A stretch of DNA of 64,000 nt. Source: Calothrix sp. PCC 7716. GTDB taxonomy: Bacteria; Cyanobacteriota; Cyanobacteriia; Cyanobacteriales; Nostocaceae. The notes under the pieces are model-generated. The model was given only the letters and a program-made list of their open reading frames with translations, was not told the DNA's origin and did no database searches. The translations under genes were made by a program, and so were the position numbers. The stretch lies in contig NZ_AP025018.1 in the NCBI RefSeq assembly GCF_019977735.1, positions 3,286,001-3,350,000 on the forward strand. The letters run 5' to 3'. Shown here in pieces: positions 9,773 to 20,300 of this stretch (positions are counted from its first letter, which is position 1; each line of letters starts with the position of its first letter).

Positions 9773-12541
9773 ATGAGTAAAAAATTATATACAAATGACT
9801 TATTGTCTCAAAAAATTTATTGGATAAATAAGTTATCAGGAGAACTGCCAGAAACAAATCTGATGCTGGACTATGTAAGACCTATGTTCTCTAGTGAGAA
9901 AAACAAATCTTTTAGCTTTGACTTATCCAATAATTTATCTAAAGCAATCATCAAGCTGGCTAAGGGTTCTTACTTTTCAACCTACTGGATACTTGTGTCT
10001 GCCTTGAATATATTGCTGCAAAAATATACTCGAAATAATGATGTTATTGTCGGAATACCTATATATGAAGAAATTGGAATAAATCATTTAAATAGTAAAG
10101 TTATTCCCTTAGTTACTCAGGTAACACCTCAACTAACGTTCAAAAATTATCTTTTTCAAGTCAAAGATTCAATCATAGGTGCTTTCAACAATCAAAACTG
10201 TAATTTTGATCAGTTAATTCAGTTATTGGATATACCGACAAGTTCCAATCGTTGTCCACTTTTTGACATAGTAGTTTTATTAGAAAATATTCACAATAAA
10301 AATAATTTAAATTATCTCAATAATGACATTACATTCTCTTTTGTAATTAATGATGAATTTATTAGTGCTAATATAGAGTACAGCAAATATATTTTTCAAG
10401 ATGAAAATATTAAATTGTTAGGTAGATATTATACAAGTATTATTGAAAGCATTATCAATAATATTAACATTAAAATATCAGATATTCTTTTTTTGAAAGA
10501 ATCTGATTTACACCAGTTATTGAAGCAATACAATAATAATACTAAAGAATATCCAGATGATAATACAATAAATCAGTTATTTGAACAGCAGGTATATAAA
10601 ACCCCTAATAATATAGCTGTAGTTCATGATAAAACTAAATTAACTTATCAAGAGCTAAATGAAAAAGCTAATCAGTTAGCTGTTATTTTACGTAAACTAG
10701 GACTCAGTAAAGGTGAATTCGTTGGCATATTTAAAGACCGTGATCTAAATTTTCTTATCGCTATTCTGGCTATATATAAGGCAGGTGGAGCTTACGTACC
10801 TATTGATAGTACTTACCCGTCAAATAGAATTGAATATATGTTATCTAATAGCGAAGTTAAGTTTTTATTGACTGACTCTTCGTTATTAAGCGTTTTGACA
10901 GACTTGATAGATAGCTGCTCTTTAAAATCTATTATCTGTTTAGATGAGGTTGTTCCCGAAAGTATACAGTTGACTCATAACAATTCATTAACAATATACG
11001 ATAAACTTGATTTTAGTAACCTTCCTAAAGAAAATATAGAGCAAATAAATGATGCTAGTGACCCAGCCTATATGCTTTATACCTCCGGTTCCACAGGACT
11101 ACCAAAAGGAGCAATAGTTAGACATGATGGTGCAGTTAATCATATTTATGCCCAGTTCGATGAGTTGGAGTTGACGGAGGAATTTTGTTTTCTGCAAAGT
11201 GCCCCTTCTTCAACCGATATTTCCGTGTGGCAATTTTTGGCGCCACTTTTAATTGGTGGAAAGACGGTAATAGTAGATATTGAAACTGTTGCTATTCCTG
11301 ATAAACTCTTTAAAGTGCTGAAATCAGAAGAAATTACAGTTCTTGAATTAGTACCAGCATTATTTGGAGGGTTACTTGAATATACTTCGGAGCTACCGAT
11401 TTATGAAAGAAAATTACCCGATTTGAAATGGATGATGGTTGTGGGAGAACCTGTATCGGTCAGTTGGGTAAATAAGTGGCTCCAGATATATCCTGAAATC
11501 AAAATTGTTAATGCTTATGGTCCCACCGAAGCCGCTGATGATATCACCCAATTTATCGTTGATAAGCCTTTTAGTGAAAATCAGCGAACAGTTCCAATTG
11601 GTAAACCACTAGCAAACTTAAATCTCTACATTCTGGATGAGCAAATGAAATTATTACCGATTGGCGCTCCAGGAGAGATTTGCGTATCAGGGATAGGTGT
11701 GGGTGCTGGTTACTGGAAAAACGAAGAAAAAACTAAATTAAGCTTTGTTCCTAATCCGTTTACAGATGCTAGAAAGAACTTACCAGGAAATCGCACAGAT
11801 TTAATTTATAAAACTGGAGATTTAGGAAGGTGGCTTCCGGATGGTAATATAGAATTTCTCGGACGTATTGACCATCAGGTTAAAATTCGTGGTTTCCGAG
11901 TTGAACTGGGAGAGATTGAGGCATTTTTGGGTCAGCACCTGAATGTACGTGAAACTGTAGTTATGGCTCAACAGGAGGAAGTAGGTAAAATTCAATTAGT
12001 TGCTTATGTAGTTGCGAAGACGGAACCAGTTCCTAGTATTAGTGAATTGCGTAGCTTCTTGAAGGAAAAATTACCTGACCACATGATTCCTTCTGCCTTT
12101 GTAATGCTGGACAATTTACCGCTAGCACCAAGCGGTAAGGTAGACCGTAAAGCTCTGCCTGAACCAGATAATCTTCGCCCAGAACTAGAAATAGCTTACG
12201 TACTACCGCAAAATGAGATGGAGCGTGCAATTGCCGATATTTGGCAGAAAATACTTAAGGTTGAAAAAGTCGGGATTAAAGATAACTTTTTTGATCTTGG
12301 TGGTCATTCGCTAAATGTACTTCAGGTTTACAGCAAACTGCGGGAACTTTTGAAAGCGGATTTAGCTATAACTGACCTTTTCAAATATCCGACCATAAGC
12401 TCTTTATCACAATATTTCAGTCAACAAGATGATAGTGATGAAGTATTTGCTTCTGAAAGTAATCAAATCAATCAAAGTCTAGAAGCTGGTAAAGCTAGAT
12501 TAAAACAAAGCCTTTTACGAAAAAAACAAAAAACTACGTAA
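9773..12541 (+). CDS. NRPS: half C domain - A (Dab-like code) - PCP
   Basis: The first roughly 240 residues match only the C-terminal lobe of a condensation domain, with no HHxxxDG, as in some initiation modules. The A domain (about residues 270-770) has YTSGSTGLPKG and NAYGPTE. Its code reads DIWEMVADDK, resembling the DIWExxADDK type I recall for 2,4-diaminobutyrate, which fits the adjacent ectB-like gene. The PCP has GGHSL with Ser846. The C-terminus is a basic Lys/Arg-rich tail (about residues 895-922) suited to docking on the next protein. An AGGAG-like stretch (atcaggagaaaaat) precedes the ATG. The module either starts the chain or, if the half C domain is a relic, once received it from upstream. 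Confidence 0.93.
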   Translation: MSKKLYTNDLLSQKIYWINKLSGELPETNLMLDYVRPMFSSEKNKSFSFDLSNNLSKAIIKLAKGSYFSTYWILVSALNILLQKYTRNNDVIVGIPIYEEIGINHLNSKVIPLVTQVTPQLTFKNYLFQVKDSIIGAFNNQNCNFDQLIQLLDIPTSSNRCPLFDIVVLLENIHNKNNLNYLNNDITFSFVINDEFISANIEYSKYIFQDENIKLLGRYYTSIIESIINNINIKISDILFLKESDLHQLLKQYNNNTKEYPDDNTINQLFEQQVYKTPNNIAVVHDKTKLTYQELNEKANQLAVILRKLGLSKGEFVGIFKDRDLNFLIAILAIYKAGGAYVPIDSTYPSNRIEYMLSNSEVKFLLTDSSLLSVLTDLIDSCSLKSIICLDEVVPESIQLTHNNSLTIYDKLDFSNLPKENIEQINDASDPAYMLYTSGSTGLPKGAIVRHDGAVNHIYAQFDELELTEEFCFLQSAPSSTDISVWQFLAPLLIGGKTVIVDIETVAIPDKLFKVLKSEEITVLELVPALFGGLLEYTSELPIYERKLPDLKWMMVVGEPVSVSWVNKWLQIYPEIKIVNAYGPTEAADDITQFIVDKPFSENQRTVPIGKPLANLNLYILDEQMKLLPIGAPGEICVSGIGVGAGYWKNEEKTKLSFVPNPFTDARKNLPGNRTDLIYKTGDLGRWLPDGNIEFLGRIDHQVKIRGFRVELGEIEAFLGQHLNVRETVVMAQQEEVGKIQLVAYVVAKTEPVPSISELRSFLKEKLPDHMIPSAFVMLDNLPLAPSGKVDRKALPEPDNLRPELEIAYVLPQNEMERAIADIWQKILKVEKVGIKDNFFDLGGHSLNVLQVYSKLRELLKADLAITDLFKYPTISSLSQYFSQQDDSDEVFASESNQINQSLEAGKARLKQSLLRKKQKTT

Positions 12542-12587
12542 AAAATATGTAAAAAATAAGAATAAATTAATTTAAGAGGTAAAAATA

Positions 12588-15500
12588 ATGCATAGTTCAG
12601 TAGATTATTTAACTGACAACACAGGCTTAGAAATAGCTATTATTGGGATGAGTGGCTGTTTCCCAAAATCTCAAAATATTGAGAAATTTTGGCACAATAT
12701 CCGAGACGGATTAGAATTGATTCATTTTTTCACTGATAATGAGCTAAAAGATTTAGGTGTAGATTCTGCTGACCTTACAAACCCTTATTATGTCAAGGCA
12801 GAGGGTGTAGTTGAAGGTATCGATTTGTTTGATGCTTCATTCTTTGGTATAAATCCCAGAGAAGCTGAAATTATGGACCCTGGACTCCGTTTCTTTTTGG
12901 AACATGCATGGGCAGCTCTTGAAAATGCTGGTTATAGTTCCGAAGCTTACAATAAGCCGATTGGAGTTTATGTTGGTACTAATTTTGGTGGTTATTTACC
13001 TAATATTTATTCAAATATCGAGATAGTAGAATCTGTTGGTGAACAACAAATAGAGAAAGGAACCTCTGGAGCTTCCGTTACATTGGCTTCTTATAAATTA
13101 AACTTGCAGGGACCAAGCTATGCAGTTCAAACCACCTGTTCAAGTTCATTGGTTGCTTTACATTTAGCCTGCCAAGGTTTGCTCAGTGGTGAATGTGATG
13201 TTGCGTTGACCGCAGGAGTTTCAATATCAGAAGCAGTCGGTTATGTGTATCAGCAAGATGGAACTTCATCTCCTGATGGACATTGCCGTGCTTTTGATGC
13301 AAAGGCGAAAGGATGTCCAAGAGGAAGGGGTTTAGGTGTTGTAATTTTAAAGCGTTTAGAGGAGGCCATAGCGGATGGAGATTATATCCATGCGGTCATC
13401 AAAGGTTCTGCGATTAATAATGATGGATCAAGCAAAGTTAGCTACACTGCACCCAGCATTGATGGTCAGGCAAAAGTGATTAAAGCGGCTCAGATTATGG
13501 CTGAGGTTGAGCCTGAAACAATTACCTATATAGAGGCTCACGGAACTGGAACTGCTCTAGGTGATCCCGTTGAAATTGCTGCCCTGACACAAGCTTTTCG
13601 CACCAAAACTCAGAAAAAGGGCTTTTGTGCGATTGGTTCTTTGAAAACCAACATTGGACATTTGGACGAAGCTGCTGGAGTTGCAAGTCTAATCAAAACT
13701 GTTTTAGCGCTCAAGCATAAACAGATACCACCTAGCTTGAACTTTGAAGAAGCTAACTCCCAGATAGATTTTGCTAACAGTCCTTTTTATGTTAACAACA
13801 CATTGTCTGAGTGGAAAAGTAATGATACTCCTCGCCGTGCTGGAGTTAGTGCTTTTGGTTTTGGCGGCACAAATGCCCATGTCATTTTAGAAGAAGCTCC
13901 AATAATTCAACCCTCTAGCCCTTCTCGGTCTTGGCAATTATTATTACTTTCAGCCAAAACTAGTACAGCACTGGAAACTGCAACAGAAAATTTGGTTAAT
14001 TACCTCCAGAAACATCCAGATTTAAATCTTGCTGATGTTGCTCATACTCTGCAAGTGGGTCGCTGGACTTTGAACCATCGCCGAATGGTAGTTTGCCAAA
14101 ATCAAGAAGATGCAATCAAGGCATTGCAAGACCCGCAAAGAGCTTTCACCCACTATCAAGAACCTTGTAATCACCCGGTTGTATTTATGTTTCCCGGACA
14201 AGGTTTGCAATGCGTAAATATGGGTCGGGAATTATACGAAAGCGAAACCGTATTTAAAGAGCAAGTTGATTACTGCTGCGAACTGCTCAAACCTCACTTA
14301 GAATTTGATTTATGTACAGTACTTTATCCTAGCGAAGAAAAAGCTCAAGAAGCAACACAAAAATTGCAACAAACAGCAATTACTCAACCAGCGCTGTTTG
14401 TGATTGAATACGCTCTAGCCAAGTTATGGATGGCATGGGGTGTGTATCCTGAAACTATGATTGGTCACAGTATAGGAGAGTATGTAGCTGCCACTTTAGC
14501 TGGAGTTTTTTCTTTGGAAGATGCCTTAGCAATAGTGGCAAAACGAGGTAAACTCATGCAGCAGTTACCTGTTGGCGCTATGCTCTCGGTTCAGCTTCCA
14601 GAGCGAGATGTGCAAAAACTGCTAGAGAAGGAAATATCTTTAGCTGCGAGCAATGCACCTTCTTCCTGCGTGGTGTCGGGTTCGACAGAAACAATAGACC
14701 AATTGCAACAGGAGCTACAACAAATAGGTGTAAGCTGTACACGTTTGCATACTTCCCACGCCTTTAATTCTCAAATGATGGAAGCCATCATTGAGACTTT
14801 CACTAGATCGTTACAAAAAGTGAAACTTAATCCTCCGAAAATTCCTTTTATGTCCAATGTTAGCGGAACTTGGATTACTGTAGCAGAAGCAACAGATCCT
14901 AACTATTGGGCTAGACATTTAAGGCAGCCAGTCCGTTTTAGCCAAGGGGTGACTGAGTTACTCAAACAGCCAGAGCGAATACTGTTGGAAGTTGGTTTGG
15001 GTCAGACATTAAGTAGTTTGGCTAAACAACATCAAGCAGATGAATTAATAGTACTAACCTCTATACAGCATTCTCAAAACCAACAATCAGATGTAAGATT
15101 TCTACTTAAAACCTTGGGTCAGCTTTGGGCAGTAGGGGTTCAAATTGATTGGTCTGGTTTTTACGTAGATGAAAAGCGTCATCGTCTACCCTTACCGACT
15201 TATCCGTTTGAGCGCAAGCGTTACTGGTTGGAAGTAAATCGAAATGCACTTCTGGCAATGAAATCGCAAAAAACCTCAGATCAAAAGCCAGATATTGCTG
15301 ATTGGTTCTACATTCCTCGCTGGAAACAATCCACACCACTTCAGCTTTTCCAAAAAGAAAAATTATTGGAACAAAAGTCACGTTGGTTGGTGTTTGTCGA
15401 TACCTATGGAGTTGGAGCAGAAATTGCCGAAAGACTCAAACAACAGGGTCAGGATGTGATTGTCGTTAGAATTGCAGATAATTTTGCCAAACATAATGAC

Positions 15501-17228
15501 TTTACGTATGCAATTAATCCTCAACAAAAAGATGACTATGATACCTTGCTTCAAGCACTACAAGAACAAAATTGGACTCCACAGGGAATAACCCATTTTT
15601 GGAGTGTTGCTCCTAACGAAACTTTACCGAGCCAAGGGTTAGGTAAACAAACACAGTTACAATTACAGTATCAATATTTTGAAGATTGTCAAAATCTCGG
15701 TTTTTACAGTTTACTGTTTTTAGCACAAGCGTTGGCAAAGCATAATATAACTGAGTCAATAAAGCTGATGGTTGTCACTAGCAACATACATGATGTAATA
15801 GGTAGTGAGAATTTATGCCCTGAAAAGGCAACTATATTAGGACCATGCAAGGTAATTCCACAGGAATATCCAAACATTACCTGCTGCTGTTTTGATGTTG
15901 TGCTTCCAAAATCTGAAACTCAGCCATCGGATAAATTAATAGATTATCTGCTTGCAGAATTTGCAGCACAACCAACTGAAAATGTTGTGGCCTACCGTGG
16001 TCATCATCGCTGGATTCAAACATATGAGCCTATCCGCTTAGATGAAAGTATTGTTGGAAGAAACAGGTTAAGAAAAGGGGGAGTTTACCTAATTACAGGT
16101 GGTCTCGGTGGTGTTGGTTTAGTATTAGCAGAATATTTAGCTCAGACAGTGGAGGCAAAATTGATTCTGCTTGGACGAAAGGGCCTTCCGGAAAGAAACC
16201 AGTGGCAAGAATGGCTGGCAACTCATGATGAGGAGGATAGTATTAGCCGCAAGATTCGCAAAGTGCAGGGACTCTTAGCTTTGGGTGCTGAGGTTCTAAT
16301 CATCAGTGCCGATGTTGCGAATGAACAACAAATGCACAATGCAATTGCGATCGCCACTCAAAAATTTGGTACAATTAATGGTGTCATCCATGCTGCGGGA
16401 AATGCCGATGATGCACATTACCCAATTATGGAGACTTCTAAAGCTCAAGTGCAATCGCAATTTCACCCCAAAGTTTATGGGCTATTTGTCTTGGAAAAAG
16501 TCCTGCAAGGACAAAAGCTAGATTTTTGTCAATTAACATCGTCGTTAGCATCTGTACTGGGAGGCTTAGGATTTATTTCCTATTCCGCAGCAAACATTTT
16601 TATGGATGCTTTTGTTCACAAATATGACAAAAGCAACTCTTGCCCTTGGAGTAGTTTTAACTGGGATGATTGGGTGACTGAAAAGGAACAGCAAAATACA
16701 GATGCTTTAAACACATTATATAAATATGGTATGGCATCGAAGGCTGCCAGTACAAATGCATTTGAACGCCTATTATCGATGTGTGGATTTCCTCAGGTTG
16801 TTGTCTCCACTGGAAACTTGCAAGCTAGAATTGGGGAATGGATAAAGCTTGAATCTTTGGGAACTAGGGGATCATCAAATAAGAAAAATTTATTATTAAA
16901 GCACCAAAGGCCAAACTTAGGCATAGCATATCTTGCTCCCAAAAATGAAGTGGAAGAAAAAGTTGCTAATATTTGGGAAGAAATTCTAGGCATCGAATAT
17001 ATAGGAATTAACGACAATTTCCTTGAATTGGGAGGGAACTCACTGTTAGCTGTTCAGGTTATTTCCCACTGTCGTAAAGTCTTTGGTATAGATATTAGCC
17101 TACGTAGTTTTTTTGAGGAACCTACTATATCTGAAATATCGCAGTATATTGAGAATGTTCGTGAAACATCTCAAAAACTAATCATTTTTTCTAGTACTGC
17201 TGCTAGTGATAGCGAAATAGAGTTGTAA
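12588..17228 (+). CDS. Type I PKS: KS - AT (catalytic His replaced) - KR - ACP
   Basis: The KS has Cys184 (TTCSSSL), EAHGTGTALGDP and NIGHLDEAAG. The AT has GHSIGEY with Ser628. The malonyl-type HAFH motif reads HAFN: the last, catalytic His is Asn727 (codon aat). A KR (NADPH loop TGGLGGVG near residue 1170, then YSAAN) and an ACP (GGNSL, Ser1485) follow. There is no DH or ER. Compared with the two sister PKS genes downstream, other conserved KS positions have also changed: DPQHR to DPGLR, and GTxxGNG to GCPRGRG. The module would add one malonyl unit and reduce it to a beta-hydroxyl, if its AT works or another AT loads it. Confidence 0.94.
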   Translation: MHSSVDYLTDNTGLEIAIIGMSGCFPKSQNIEKFWHNIRDGLELIHFFTDNELKDLGVDSADLTNPYYVKAEGVVEGIDLFDASFFGINPREAEIMDPGLRFFLEHAWAALENAGYSSEAYNKPIGVYVGTNFGGYLPNIYSNIEIVESVGEQQIEKGTSGASVTLASYKLNLQGPSYAVQTTCSSSLVALHLACQGLLSGECDVALTAGVSISEAVGYVYQQDGTSSPDGHCRAFDAKAKGCPRGRGLGVVILKRLEEAIADGDYIHAVIKGSAINNDGSSKVSYTAPSIDGQAKVIKAAQIMAEVEPETITYIEAHGTGTALGDPVEIAALTQAFRTKTQKKGFCAIGSLKTNIGHLDEAAGVASLIKTVLALKHKQIPPSLNFEEANSQIDFANSPFYVNNTLSEWKSNDTPRRAGVSAFGFGGTNAHVILEEAPIIQPSSPSRSWQLLLLSAKTSTALETATENLVNYLQKHPDLNLADVAHTLQVGRWTLNHRRMVVCQNQEDAIKALQDPQRAFTHYQEPCNHPVVFMFPGQGLQCVNMGRELYESETVFKEQVDYCCELLKPHLEFDLCTVLYPSEEKAQEATQKLQQTAITQPALFVIEYALAKLWMAWGVYPETMIGHSIGEYVAATLAGVFSLEDALAIVAKRGKLMQQLPVGAMLSVQLPERDVQKLLEKEISLAASNAPSSCVVSGSTETIDQLQQELQQIGVSCTRLHTSHAFNSQMMEAIIETFTRSLQKVKLNPPKIPFMSNVSGTWITVAEATDPNYWARHLRQPVRFSQGVTELLKQPERILLEVGLGQTLSSLAKQHQADELIVLTSIQHSQNQQSDVRFLLKTLGQLWAVGVQIDWSGFYVDEKRHRLPLPTYPFERKRYWLEVNRNALLAMKSQKTSDQKPDIADWFYIPRWKQSTPLQLFQKEKLLEQKSRWLVFVDTYGVGAEIAERLKQQGQDVIVVRIADNFAKHNDFTYAINPQQKDDYDTLLQALQEQNWTPQGITHFWSVAPNETLPSQGLGKQTQLQLQYQYFEDCQNLGFYSLLFLAQALAKHNITESIKLMVVTSNIHDVIGSENLCPEKATILGPCKVIPQEYPNITCCCFDVVLPKSETQPSDKLIDYLLAEFAAQPTENVVAYRGHHRWIQTYEPIRLDESIVGRNRLRKGGVYLITGGLGGVGLVLAEYLAQTVEAKLILLGRKGLPERNQWQEWLATHDEEDSISRKIRKVQGLLALGAEVLIISADVANEQQMHNAIAIATQKFGTINGVIHAAGNADDAHYPIMETSKAQVQSQFHPKVYGLFVLEKVLQGQKLDFCQLTSSLASVLGGLGFISYSAANIFMDAFVHKYDKSNSCPWSSFNWDDWVTEKEQQNTDALNTLYKYGMASKAASTNAFERLLSMCGFPQVVVSTGNLQARIGEWIKLESLGTRGSSNKKNLLLKHQRPNLGIAYLAPKNEVEEKVANIWEEILGIEYIGINDNFLELGGNSLLAVQVISHCRKVFGIDISLRSFFEEPTISEISQYIENVRETSQKLIIFSSTAASDSEIEL

Positions 17229-17355
17229 AGAATTATCTCAATAGAAACTATTGATTGATATGTACTCTTAATTGAGTTACTTTTAGTTATTTTGATGGAG
17301 TATTTATAAATAAAAAATATCTTAGCTATAATTCAGCTACGAGGAGTAAAAGTCT

Positions 17356-20300
17356 ATGGAAAGTATCAACGAATTTATGTCTTACCTTTCGAGTTTAGAT
17401 ATAAAGCTCAGGGTTGATGGCGACCGCTTATATTTGAGCGATTCTAAAGGAATACTATCATCAGAACTTATCGCGCAAGTACGAGAGCGTAAAATAGAAA
17501 TCCTCAAATATATACATGATTCAAGTAACTCAAATTCCGCAATCGAGTTTATACAACCCGTACTCAGGGATGTAAATTTACCACTATCTTTCGCGCAGCA
17601 AAGGCTGTGGTTTCTGAATCAGTTGGAGCCAAATAACACCACTTACCACCTTCCATTTGCCGTGCGTCTTACTGGTAAACTTAATGTGCCAGCATTGGAG
17701 CAAAGTCTCAACGAAATTGTGCAGCGTCACGAAGCATTGAGAACAACTTTTACAAGTGTAAATGGACAACCAATTCAGGTTATTAATCCAATCCTGACCT
17801 TGAAGCTATCTGTTGTGGACTTGCAAGAGTTCCCAGTTAAAAAGCAGGAAGCTGAGGTTTTGCGGCTAGCAATTCAAGAAACCCAATTGCTTTTTAACTT
17901 AGCACAGGGACCTTTGCTGAGAGCTACTCTTTTACATTTAAGTGAACAACAATACGTATTGTTGTTTACCATGCACCATATTGTCTCTGATGGTTGGTCA
18001 ATAGGGCTACTCATTAAAGAATTAACAGCACTTTACGAAGCTTTCTGCAAAGGAAAGCCTTCCCCACTTTCAAAATTGCCAATACAGTATGCGGACTTCG
18101 CTGTTTGGCAACGGCAATGGTTACAAGGAGAGGTACTAGAATCTCAAATTGATTACTGGCGAAAACAGTTAGAGGGCGCACCGAAAGTACTAGATTTACC
18201 TACAGACCACCCACGACCAGCCATTCGGACATTCCAAGGTGCAACTTATTCATTTGAGCTATCTCAAGAGCTATCTGTAGCGCTAAATGTATTAAGTCAG
18301 CAGCAAAGAAGTACTTTATTTATGACTTTGCTGGCAACTTTCCAAATCTTGCTATGGCATTACACAGGTAGCGAAGATATTGTGGTTGGTTCACCAGTTG
18401 CTAACCGCAACCGGAACGAGATAGAAGATTTAATTGGTTTTTTTATCAACACTTTGGTGCTGCGAACTAATTTATCAGGAAACCCAACCTTTGAAGAGTT
18501 ACTAAATCGCGTGCGAGAAATGGCATTGGAAGCTTACGCACGTGAGGATTTGCCTTTTGAATTGCTGGTAGATGAACTACAACCACAACGAAATTTAAGG
18601 CATACACCACTATTTCAAGTAGCCTTTGTGCTGCAAAATGCGCCGATTTCGGTTTTTGAGTTGCCTGGTTTAACTTTAAGTTCTTTAACAGTTCCCAGTG
18701 TTAATGCTGATTTTGATTTAAATTTGGACATTACAGAAACAGCGGATAAAATAATTTGTGATTTACATTACAATACAAATTTATTCAAGGAAAGTACTAT
18801 CAAGCGAATGGCTGGACATTTTCAGACCTTGCTTGAAGGAATTGCTGCAAATCCGAAGCTACGACTTTCAGAATTATCATTATTAACAGAGCCTGAGAAA
18901 CTTCAGTTGCTACAGGAGTGGAATAACACAAAAGTTGAATATCCTCACAATCAATGTATCCATGAATTATTTGAAGCGCAGGTAGAGAAAACACCTGATA
19001 CAATAGCTGTAGTATTTGAATTGGAACAGCTAACATATTGGGAACTAAATACCAGAGCAAATCAACTAGCACATTATTTGCAAAAGCTAGGAGTAAAACC
19101 TGAGTTATTGGTAGGGATTTGTGTAGAGCGATCACTTGATATGGTTATCGGACTATTAGCTATCCTCAAAGCCGGTGGTGCATATGTACCTCTAGACCCC
19201 GCGTATCCACCAGAACGCATAGCTTTTATACTAGAAGAAACTCAGGTGTCAGTACTACTAACACAGCAGCACCTGATAGAGAATTTACCGCAACATCAGA
19301 TAAGAGTTGTTTGTCTAGATACACATTGGGAAAACGTAGCTCAACAAAGCTCACACAACCCAATTAGTGAATGTACAATTGATAACCTAGCTTATATCAT
19401 CTATACCTCTGGCTCAACAGGTCAACCCAAGGGTGTCTTAGTCAATCACAGCAATGTTGTTCGTCTGTTTGCAGCAACTGAATCCCGGTATAACTTTAAC
19501 CAACATGATGTTTGGACACTATTCCACTCGATAGCCTTTGATTTTTCCGTTTGGGAAATCTGGGGTGCCTTGCTTTATGGTGGACAGATGATAGTAATTC
19601 CGTATTGGCTGAGTCGTTCGCCTGAAGACTTTTATAAGTTGTTGTTAACACAGAAAGTAACGATACTCAACCAGACACCTTCCGCTTTTCGCCAACTGAT
19701 ACAGGTAGAAGAATCGTTAGGAAATAGTAACAACTTAGTCCTGCGAAAAGTTATTTTCGGTGGGGAAGCGTTGCAACTTGAAAGCTTAAGACCTTGGTTT
19801 GAGCGTCATGGCGACCAGTCGCCACAGTTAATCAATATGTACGGCATTACAGAAACAACTGTGCATGTAACATATCGTCCGTTAACAATGGCAGACTTAG
19901 AAGTAGCATCAGCAAGTTTAATAGGTCGTCCAATTGGTGACTTACAAGTTTACTTACTAGATAGATATGGGCAGCCAGTACCCATAGGAGTACCAGGTGA
20001 AATGTACATTGGTGGTGCTGGTGTAGTCAGGGGTTATTTAAACCGACCAAGACTAACCTCTGAAAGATTTATTCCTAATTGCTTTAGTGATAAACCCAAT
20101 GCGCGTCTTTATAAATCCGGCGATTTAGCGCGATATTTACCGAATGGAGACATTGAGTATTTAGGTCGGATTGATAACCAAGTAAAACTACGTGGTTTCA
20201 GGATTGAATTGGGAGAAATTGAGGCAATCATCAGCCAATACCCAGCAGTGCGAGAAATTGTAGTTGTAATCAACGAAGAATCATTAGATTCTCAACGAAT

